Shown here one piece after another: positions 44,397-50,185 of a stretch of DNA of 50,185 nt (the stretch's first letter is position 1; each line of letters begins with the position of its first letter). Both the position numbers and the translations under genes were made by a program. The DNA comes from Cyanobium sp. (lineage in GTDB: Bacteria > Cyanobacteriota > Cyanobacteriia > PCC-6307 > Cyanobiaceae), in assembly GCA_014191755.1 (NCBI GenBank), contig BJHE01000004.1, positions 1 through 50,185 on the forward strand, written 5' to 3'. The notes below the pieces were generated by a model. It was not told the origin of the DNA, searched no databases, and saw nothing but the letters and a program-made list of their open reading frames with translations.

Positions 44397-45305
44397 TTAG
44401 TCCCCGTCGGGTGGGAAGCCCAGCCTCTTGACCTCCGGATGCAGGTCGATGCCGGTGGATTCCCGCACCCGTTGCCGCACCAGGTTGATCAGGGCGTCGA
44501 TGTCGGCGGCCGTGGCGTCACCGGTGTTCACGATGAAGTTGGCATGGAGCGGCGACACCTCGGCCCCGCCGATGCGGGTGCCCTTCAACCCCAGGCTCTC
44601 CACCAGCCGGCCGGCCTTTTCGGGTTCGGGGTTGCGAAACACACTGCCGCAGCTGGGCTGCTGGTAGGGCTGGGTGCTGGTTCGGCTGTGCAGGTTGGCG
44701 CTGGTGCGGGCGGTGACCGCAGCGGGTTCGTGGCCGGGTTCGAGCAGGAAGCGGGCGGAGAGCACCAGCAGGGGCTCATGCTGCAGCCGGCTGTGCCGGT
44801 AGTCGAAGTCGAGATTGGCGGCGCGGATGCGATGGGGTTCGCCCGATCCGCTGGGGTCGAGCACCAGCACCGAGTCGAGCCATTCGGCGGTGCAGCCCCC
44901 TTGGGCGCCGGCATTCATCACGGCGGCCCCGCCAACGGTTCCAGGGATGCCCACCGCCCATTCGAGCCCGTGCAGGCCTGCCCTGGCCACCTTGCGGGCC
45001 AGGGTGGGGATCGGTTCGCCGGCCTCCGCCTCCACCACCCCGCTCTCGCCATCCACCCGGCTGCCCTGCAGTCGCCGGACGCAGAGGGTGAGGCCCGGCA
45101 GGCCCCCGTCCGCGATCAGCAGGTTGGAGCCCGCGCCGATCACCCGCAGGGGCAGATCGCGCTCCCGAGCCCAACGGGCCAGGGCAACCAGCTGGTCGCC
45201 ATCGGCGGGCTCGGCGAACCATTCGGCCGGTCCCCCCACCCGCCAGGTGGTGAACTCCTGAAGAGGCACTCCCGGCCGCAAGCCCGGCGGGGGATTGGGG
45301 CCCAT
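44397..45305 (-). CDS. murB: UDP-N-acetylmuramate dehydrogenase
   Basis: MurB reduces UDP-GlcNAc-enolpyruvate to UDP-MurNAc with FAD and NADPH in peptidoglycan synthesis. In 302 residues it has [25 protein letters not shown] and the FAD loop [29 protein letters not shown] holds the proton-donor serine, and [18 protein letters not shown] the catalytic glutamate and the HANF motif of type II MurB. ATG 45305 starts 1 bp after the murC stop, so they are coupled. Confidence 0.96.
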   Translation of the reverse strand: MGPNPPPGLRPGVPLQEFTTWRVGGPAEWFAEPADGDQLVALARWARERDLPLRVIGAGSNLLIADGGLPGLTLCVRRLQGSRVDGESGVVEAEAGEPIPTLARKVARAGLHGLEWAVGIPGTVGGAAVMNAGAQGGCTAEWLDSVLVLDPSGSGEPHRIRAANLDFDYRHSRLQHEPLLVLSARFLLEPGHEPAAVTARTSANLHSRTSTQPYQQPSCGSVFRNPEPEKAGRLVESLGLKGTRIGGAEVSPLHANFIVNTGDATAADIDALINLVRQRVRESTGIDLHPEVKRLGFPPDGD

Positions 45306-45306
45306 C

Positions 45307-46854
45307 TCAGGCCACCAGCGGAGCCGTGGCCGCAGTGAGCCATGAGCCCTCGAGGCTCTGCAGGCGATCCCAGAGGCTGTTCACATCGCCGGCTCCCATC
45401 GCCAGCACCAGATCGCCCACCTCGGTGCAGGCGGCCACCCGCTGGGCCAGGACCGTGAGATCCGGGCTGGCCTCCACGGTGCTGGAGGGGATGCGCGCCT
45501 GCACCGCGGCGGCCAGGGCCTCGCTCGATACGCCCTCGATCGGGGCTTCCCCGGCGGCATAGAGGGGGGCCACCAGCACTAGGTCGGCGGCGGCGAGGGC
45601 GTCGGCGAACTCCTCAAGGAACTGGGCCGTGCGGCTGTAGCGATGGGGCTGGAACACCGCCACCAGGCGGCGGGGCTGGCTGGGCAGGGGGCTGCGGCCG
45701 CTCTCCACCATCAGCCGGGCCATTTGCAGGGTGGCGGCCACCTCGCTCGGATGGTGGGCGTAGTCGTCGACCACGATCCGACCAGCCCAGAGCCCGCGGC
45801 AGTCGAAGCGGCGTCCGGGGGGCTGGAGTCGCGCCACCGCTTCCTTCAGCGCCGCGAAGGGAACCCCTTCCAACCGGCAGGCGGCCATGGCGGCGGTGGC
45901 GTTGCTGAGGTTGTGGCGGCCCGGTAGGGGCAGATCGAAATGGCCCATCAGCTTGCCGTTCTCGAAGAAATCGGCCCGGGTGCCATCGCCCCGTTCCTCA
46001 CTGGCAATGGCGGCGAAGGACACCCCATCGGCCCGCTCGGTCGACCACCAGCTGTCCGCCTCGAAGGATTCCCGCAGAATCGGGCAGTCCCGGTTGGCCA
46101 GTAGCCGGCGGCAGCCGGTCGCGAAGCGCTGGAGCGTGGCCACCAGGGCGGCCAGGTCGGGGTAGTGGTCGGTGTGATCGAGTTCGAGGTTGGTGATCAC
46201 GCCCAGCTCGGCGGCGAACTTCACCAAGGAGCCATCGGATTCATCGGCCTCCGCCACCAGCAGGCGGCCATCGCCATGGCGGCCGTTGCTGCCGAAGGCG
46301 GGCACGATGCCGCCGATCACCGCGGTGGGGTCGTGGCCGGTGGCCTCCAACAGGGTGGCCACCAGGGTGCTGGTGGTGGTCTTGCCGTGGCTGCCGGCCA
46401 CGGCGATCGAGGGCTGATCGGCGATCAGGGCGGCGAGCACATCGGAGCGGTGGCAGAGAGGAAAGCCCAGCCTGAGGGCTTCCTGCACCTCCGGATTGCT
46501 CTCAGGCACGGCCGAGCTGAGCACGACCAGGGGAAGCTGGGCTGCCGCGGTGGCACCGCCGGTCGTGCCCACTCCGAGGGCGTGGATGGTGGCGGCGTTC
46601 TGTTCGTGAAAGATGCGAACGCCGGCCTTGCCCAGGGCCGAGGTCACGGCGTTGTCGCGGGGGTCGGAGCCGCTGACGCTGAAGCCTCGGCTCGCCAGGA
46701 TCCCCGCCAGAGCCGACATGCCGATCCCGCCCACGCCGATGAAATGGAGCGGCTGTTGGCGGTCGAGCTGCAGGCCCAAGGGCACCTCCGGAGGTCTGCC
46801 GAAAATACGGTGCCGGAAGGCTGCTGTCGCGCCCCAATGTCTTACGAATTTCAT
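45307..46854 (-). CDS. murC: UDP-N-acetylmuramate--L-alanine ligase
   Basis: MurC adds L-alanine to UDP-MurNAc, the first peptide-stem step. The 515-residue protein contains [17 protein letters not shown] near residue 37, the ATP loop [33 protein letters not shown] and [14 protein letters not shown]. The N terminus is ambiguous: ATG 46854 is given, GTG 46875 would add seven residues, and a GTG at 46785 would give a length closer to other cyanobacterial MurC proteins. It is divergent from gap2 and followed directly by murB. Confidence 0.94.
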   Translation of the reverse strand: MKFVRHWGATAAFRHRIFGRPPEVPLGLQLDRQQPLHFIGVGGIGMSALAGILASRGFSVSGSDPRDNAVTSALGKAGVRIFHEQNAATIHALGVGTTGGATAAAQLPLVVLSSAVPESNPEVQEALRLGFPLCHRSDVLAALIADQPSIAVAGSHGKTTTSTLVATLLEATGHDPTAVIGGIVPAFGSNGRHGDGRLLVAEADESDGSLVKFAAELGVITNLELDHTDHYPDLAALVATLQRFATGCRRLLANRDCPILRESFEADSWWSTERADGVSFAAIASEERGDGTRADFFENGKLMGHFDLPLPGRHNLSNATAAMAACRLEGVPFAALKEAVARLQPPGRRFDCRGLWAGRIVVDDYAHHPSEVAATLQMARLMVESGRSPLPSQPRRLVAVFQPHRYSRTAQFLEEFADALAAADLVLVAPLYAAGEAPIEGVSSEALAAAVQARIPSSTVEASPDLTVLAQRVAACTEVGDLVLAMGAGDVNSLWDRLQSLEGSWLTAATAPLVA

Positions 46855-47210
46855 CGCTGCCTGCGCTCTCCCCACCGTGGACCGGTTCGGGCTCCGGCAG
46901 GACGGTTGGGGTATTGCACCACCTGCAGGGGCCTGCCCTGGGTTATGTGCCTGAACTTCGGTTCCGGGATGCGGAGCAGGCTGGGCCTAAGGCCACCATC
47001 TCGGCCAGATACCCCTGAGTCGGATCCTCCTCAGTCAGATCCCAAGAAAACATCAACGGACCGGCACCGCGTGGGAGGCTATGGATGCGCCTGCGGCGAT
47101 CCCGACCATCTCACGAATGGGACAGGAGCCCCGTCGAAGGAGCCGCACCGCTATCTCTGTATGATCGGCGGCCGAATCACCCTTTCTAGCGGACCTCGCC
47201 GCTTTCTGCC
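46855..47210. promoter_or_regulatory. divergent murC/gap2 intergenic region
   Basis: This 356-bp gap has no gene. A TATGAT hexamer at 47160-47165, 45 bp before the gap2 ATG, is a possible -10 element; no good -35 is evident at 17 bp. The murC side is GC-rich with in-frame codons that may belong to a longer MurC. I see no CIRCE, riboswitch or repeat here. Confidence 0.35.
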
Positions 47211-48233
47211 ATGACCCTGCGCGTAGCGATCAACGGATTCGGCCGCATCGGACGTAACTTCATGCGTTGCTGGCTGAGCCGTGGGGCCAATACCGGCATC
47301 GAGGTGGTGGGGTTAAACGACACCTCCGATCCGAAGACCAACGCCCACCTGCTTCAGTACGACACGATGCTTGGCCACATCCGCAATGCGGAGGTGAGCC
47401 ATACCGACGACACGATCGTGGTGAATGGCAAGCACATCAAATGTTTCTCTGATCGCAATCCCCTCAACCTGCCCTGGAAGGAGTGGGGCGTCGACCTGGT
47501 GATCGAGGCCACCGGCGTCTTTATCGATCAGAAAGGTGCCGGTAAGCACATCGAGGCCGGAGCCCGCAAGGTGCTGATCACGGCCCCCGGTAAGGGTGAG
47601 GGTGTGGGCACCTTTGTGGTGGGCGTGAACGCTGATCAATACCGTCATGAAGATTTCGACATCATCAGCAATGCCAGCTGCACCACCAACTGCATGGCGC
47701 CGCTGGTGAAGGTGCTGGATCAATCCCTCGGGATCGTGAAGGGCATGATGACCACCACTCACAGCTACACCGGCGACCAGCGCATCCTCGATGCCTCCCA
47801 CCGCGACCTGCGCCGGGCCCGTGCCGCCGCCGTGAACATCGTGCCCACCAGCACCGGCGCCGCCACGGCCGTGGCCTTGGTCTATCCGCCGATGAAGGGC
47901 AAGCTCAACGGCATCGCCTTGCGCGTTCCTACTCCCAATGTGTCGGTGGTCGACATGGTTCTGGAAGTGAGCCGAGCCACCACCAAGGAGGAGGTGAACA
48001 GCATCTTCAAGGCCGCTTCTGAGAACGGCATGAAGGGCATCATCAAGTACTGCGATCTTCCCCTGGTGTCCACCGACCACGCTGGTACCGATGAATCCAC
48101 GATTGTGGATGCCGATCTCACCTTGGTGATGGATGGCAACATGGTGAAGGTGATCTCCTGGTACGACAACGAGTGGGGCTATAGCCAGCGCGTTGTTGAT
48201 CTCGCCGAGGTGGTGGCGAAGAACTGGAAGTAA
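47211..48233 (+). CDS. gap2: glyceraldehyde-3-phosphate dehydrogenase, Gap2 type (Calvin cycle)
   Basis: Gap2 is the NADP/NAD-using GAPDH of the Calvin cycle and gluconeogenesis in cyanobacteria; it associates with CP12 and phosphoribulokinase. The 340-residue enzyme shows [15 protein letters not shown] at the N terminus, the catalytic cysteine in [13 protein letters not shown], the base-pairing histidine in [13 protein letters not shown], and a C-terminal [19 protein letters not shown] 47211. It ends in an intrinsic terminator and is the last core gene of the window. Confidence 0.97.
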   Translation: MTLRVAINGFGRIGRNFMRCWLSRGANTGIEVVGLNDTSDPKTNAHLLQYDTMLGHIRNAEVSHTDDTIVVNGKHIKCFSDRNPLNLPWKEWGVDLVIEATGVFIDQKGAGKHIEAGARKVLITAPGKGEGVGTFVVGVNADQYRHEDFDIISNASCTTNCMAPLVKVLDQSLGIVKGMMTTTHSYTGDQRILDASHRDLRRARAAAVNIVPTSTGAATAVALVYPPMKGKLNGIALRVPTPNVSVVDMVLEVSRATTKEEVNSIFKAASENGMKGIIKYCDLPLVSTDHAGTDESTIVDADLTLVMDGNMVKVISWYDNEWGYSQRVVDLAEVVAKNWK

Positions 48234-48258
48234 GGACTGGGCCAGTCTCGCCTTCCTG

Positions 48259-48284
48259 GGTCGTCCTGCGGGGCGGCCTTTTTT
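48259..48284 (+). terminator. rho-independent terminator after gap2
   Basis: An 8-bp stem, GGTCGTCC / GGGCGGCC (48259-48266, 48271-48278, with two G-U pairs) and TGCG loop, is followed by six T (48279-48284). It lies 25 bp after the gap2 stop. This is the clearest terminator in the window. Confidence 0.88.
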
Positions 48285-48404
48285 GTTCTGGCTGTCCGGT
48301 TACCCACGGCGCAGGGCACTCACGGAGGCGAAGGGGCCAGGCGGCGGACCTTCCGAACCAGCGCGGTCGTATCCGGTTCAGACTGCCCCCATCGCCCCGG
48401 AGCC

Positions 48405-48833
48405 ATGCCGCCCGATATCCGCTGGCAGCAGCGCTTCGCCAATTTCTGCCAGGCCCTGGATCAGCTGGAGACCTTTTTTCAGCCTCCCGCGCTCAATGAG
48501 CGCGAGCGCCAGGGCCTGATCAAGGCTTTTGAATACTGTTTCGAGCTGGGCTGGAACACCCTGCGGGACCTGCTGTTGGCGGAGGGCAACGCCGGCCTGA
48601 TCGGTTCGTGTGACACCCTTAGGCTGGCCTTCCGGGTGGGGCTGATCCGCGACGGTGAGAGTTGGCTGGCCATGGTCCAGGACCGCAATCTCACCAGCCA
48701 CACGTACAACCGTGCCACCGCCGAGCAGGTGACTGAGCAGGTGGGGGCCCGCTACCTGCCCTGTTTCCGGGAGCTGCGCCTGGTGCTGAACGAGCGCGTT
48801 CAGGCCACCGCTGGAGAGGAGAGGGATGGCTGA
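48405..48833 (+). CDS. HI0074/HEPN-type nucleotidyltransferase partner protein
   Basis: A 142-residue helical protein of the HI0074 family (nucleotidyltransferase substrate-binding protein), related to HEPN domains. Signatures are AFEYCFELGWNTLRDLLLAEG, SCDTLRLAFRVGLI and DRNLTSHTYNRATAEQV. In such pairs it works with a minimal nucleotidyltransferase (MNT) encoded next to it; some HEPN/MNT pairs are toxin-antitoxin systems. The start ATG 48405 has GGAG just upstream. It overlaps the following MNT gene by 8 bp (ATGGCTGA). Confidence 0.88.
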   Translation: MPPDIRWQQRFANFCQALDQLETFFQPPALNERERQGLIKAFEYCFELGWNTLRDLLLAEGNAGLIGSCDTLRLAFRVGLIRDGESWLAMVQDRNLTSHTYNRATAEQVTEQVGARYLPCFRELRLVLNERVQATAGEERDG

Positions 48834-49160
48834 AACTCAAGGCGCTGCGGCTGCCACCCCCGCCCCGATCCCGGGCCTGCCGCCGGAGGCCTCGGCCCGC
48901 CTGCTGGCCCTGTTCAGCGCCGAGCCCGCCGTAGAGGAGGTGTGGCTCTATGGCTCTCGGGCTATGGGCCGCCATCGCCCCGGCTCCGACATCGACCTCA
49001 CCCTGGTGGCGCCAGGTCTCCGCCACGCTGATCGCCTGCGGCTGATGGGCGCCCTTGACGACCTGCTGCTCCCGTGGAGCACGACCTCTCCCTGCGGCAC
49101 GAGCTGCCCGAATCCCTGGCTCAGCACGTGGCCCGGGTGGGGCGGCGGCTGGCGCTCTGA
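48826..49160 (+). pseudogene. minimal nucleotidyltransferase (MNT), frameshifted
   Basis: The front part is a normal MNT: VEEVWLYGSRAMGRHRPGSDIDLTLVA carries the GSxxxG...DxD catalytic motif. At about 49070-49074 the frame fails. The continuation lies one base back, in the frame reading VEHDLSLRHELPESLAQHVARVGRRLAL and stopping at 49160, which is the expected family C terminus. A missing single base in CTCCCGTGG explains it. Unshifted, the frame runs on to 49209 with a nonsense tail. Either the gene is inactivated or it is a sequence error. Confidence 0.8.
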
Positions 49161-49209
49161 GGGCCCTTGCAGTTCTTTAGTCCCTGGCAGACGATGTGCT
49201 CTGCTTTGA

Positions 49210-49790
49210 GCGGCAGGGTCGGCAGCGTCGCCGCAACAGTAGTGAACTGACTCCAGCGGCCCAGTGCAGGCCCACTGCTCGGCGCAGCTCAGGCCTTATC
49301 GGCTGGCTCGGCAAAGGCTCTAACCATTCAGGTTGTTGTCGATACCGATTTCGTCTTATTCTCTGGAATCAGCACAAGTATCAATACTCTTCTTTATCAG
49401 AGTAACTGTGTTTGGCTATATGGGCAGGGAGGTCTTCAGGTAATAGCGGACGCGCTCGCGAGCGACAATATTTGCTATCTGTTGGCCATAGGAGGAGTTG
49501 CAGAAGAGGCTTTTGGCTCCATCGACATTATTAGTCTTACTACGGCATCGGGGTAAAAGTAAGCAACAATCTGGCAGGCTCTCAATCAGGTTATGGCTTG
49601 GCGCTGTTCCTGGCGGCTCCCAAGTAGCCAATCTTGTGGATGTTCAAGCTGCCTTCCCATCCCTCACATTTTCCGCTCCACCTGCCACGAGCTGCAGGGC
49701 TGTCTGTAATGACTTCCCAAGCCTCAGCAATGGCAAAAGTTTGGGATTCAGCGATGGATCTGCAGTTCTATACGCCATCCCCTATGGCCC
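49210..49790. pseudogene. AT-richer stretch with unidentified gene remnants
   Basis: This interval has lower GC than the rest of the window. An open frame without ATG, GTG or usable TTG near its beginning (plus strand, about 49251-49556) reads protein-like: phrases include VVVDTDFVLFSGISTS and CYLLAIGGVAEEAFGSI. A second plus-strand frame, 49535-49627, reads YYGIGVKVSNNLAGSQ and ends in FLAAPK before TAG. They may be parts of one decayed, frameshifted gene. I do not recognise the family. Nothing else is seen up to the transposase fragment. Confidence 0.3.
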
Positions 49791-49794
49791 CCCT

Positions 49795-49995
49795 GCCCCT
49801 GCTGCCCAGCAGACCCACCAGGGCACTGAGCTTGTGCCCAGAACGGGTGGCTTCCACGTCCGCCGGCAAAGTGGCGCAGGTGCTGGTGGAGCAGCAAGGG
49901 CACACCAAGCGCTGCAGTCGATGCTCGATCACCACCGGCGTGATCGGCGGGATCTCGATCACCTGGTGGGGCAACGGCGTTGGATCCTCTCCCTT
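49795..49995 (-). mobile_element. IS66-family transposase fragment
   Basis: The minus strand reads PHQVIEIPPITPVVIEHRL, then CPCCSTSTCATLPADVEA and LSALVGLLGS. This is the zinc-finger and linker region of IS66 transposases (HQVxExPPIxPxVxEHxL ... CPxC ... LPxxVxA ... LxALVxLL). Only about 65 residues are recognisable and the frame degenerates on both sides, so this is a remnant, not an active element. No terminal inverted repeats were found. Confidence 0.7.
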
Positions 49996-50000
49996 CTCCC

Positions 50001-50185
50001 GTGCGCCAGGTCAACCTGCACGAGGCCAAGACCCAGCTCTCCCGGCTCGTGGCGGAGGCGGTGGCGGGCGAGAGCTTCGTGATCTGCAAAGCCGGCAAGC
50101 CGCTGGTGCAGGTCACCCGCCTGGCCGGGACCGACGACCCCGCCAATCCCCCCCGGCGCCGCCTCGGATTGCTGGCAGGGCAGTG
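50001..50185 (+). CDS. Phd/YefM-type antitoxin (3'-truncated by window edge)
   Basis: The last 61 codons of the window read VRQVNLHEAKTQLSRLV, then AGESFVICKAGKPLVQVTRL and RRRLGLLAGQ. This matches the Phd/YefM antitoxin N terminus, which binds DNA and neutralises a partner toxin. GTG 50001 is the start; the frame runs off the window, so the toxin, normally encoded immediately downstream (often a PIN/VapC or Doc protein), is not visible. It lies a few bases from the IS66 fragment. Confidence 0.78.
   Translation, partial: MRQVNLHEAKTQLSRLVAEAVAGESFVICKAGKPLVQVTRLAGTDDPANPPRRRLGLLAGQ

Noticed and set aside
1..50185. CRISPR arrays, prophage or complete insertion sequence
   Set aside because: No regularly spaced repeats, phage structural genes or intact transposase with terminal repeats were seen.

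Overview
The window is about 50 kb of GC-rich DNA from a cyanobacterium, most likely a picocyanobacterium of the Synechococcus/Cyanobium lineage. This is inferred from gene content and order: dnaN - PRC-barrel-like protein - purL - purF - parC/gyrA-like - TPR - queG - membrane protein - nusB - ftsY - PP2C phosphatase - argH - RRM protein - dusA, then divergent pilBTC and grpE - dnaJ - tusA - rsgA - ybaB - murB - murC - gap2. From memory, this is the order at the conventional start of picocyanobacterial chromosomes. Cyanobacterial families (gap2-type GAPDH, glycine-rich RRM protein, DUF1400, HpsJ-like protein) agree. No plasmid, prophage or CRISPR array was seen.

Layout. 1-5876: recN (minus, cut by the window edge), an ABC1/UbiB-family kinase, a DUF1400 protein and thrC. 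5877-6272: a gene-free stretch with DnaA-box-like sites and an AT-rich block just before dnaN, the probable chromosomal origin. 6273-12466: dnaN, PRC-barrel-like protein, purL, purF. 12721-14983: two accessory genes facing each other, a GH105-like lipoprotein and a phytochelatin-synthase-like cysteine protease; the latter is translationally coupled to the parC/gyrA-like gene. 14976-19605 (minus): topoisomerase A subunit, TPR protein, queG. 19648-23434 (plus): HpsJ-like protein, DUF502 protein, nusB, ftsY.

23468-30516 is an accessory block inserted between ftsY and the PP2C phosphatase. It holds an outer-membrane beta-barrel, a multi-pass membrane protein, a cytoplasmic sulfatase with the CxPSR cysteine motif, a divergent AraC-family regulator, a true formylglycine-generating enzyme (FGE) with both active-site cysteines, and a DUF1622 membrane protein coupled to the FGE. 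Regulator, enzyme and activating enzyme together make a self-contained inducible sulfatase unit, the most interesting system here.

30800-48233 returns to core genes: PP2C phosphatase, argH, RRM protein, dusA, FAD oxidoreductase, pilC/pilT/pilB, grpE-dnaJ-tusA-rsgA, ybaB, murB, murC and gap2, which ends in a clear intrinsic terminator. 48405-50185 is a decayed plasticity zone: a HEPN/MNT pair whose MNT gene is frameshifted, AT-richer unidentified remnants, an IS66-type transposase fragment, and the 5' part of a Phd-type antitoxin running off the end.

Many start codons in this GC-rich DNA are uncertain (GTG/TTG are common); alternatives are given for each gene.
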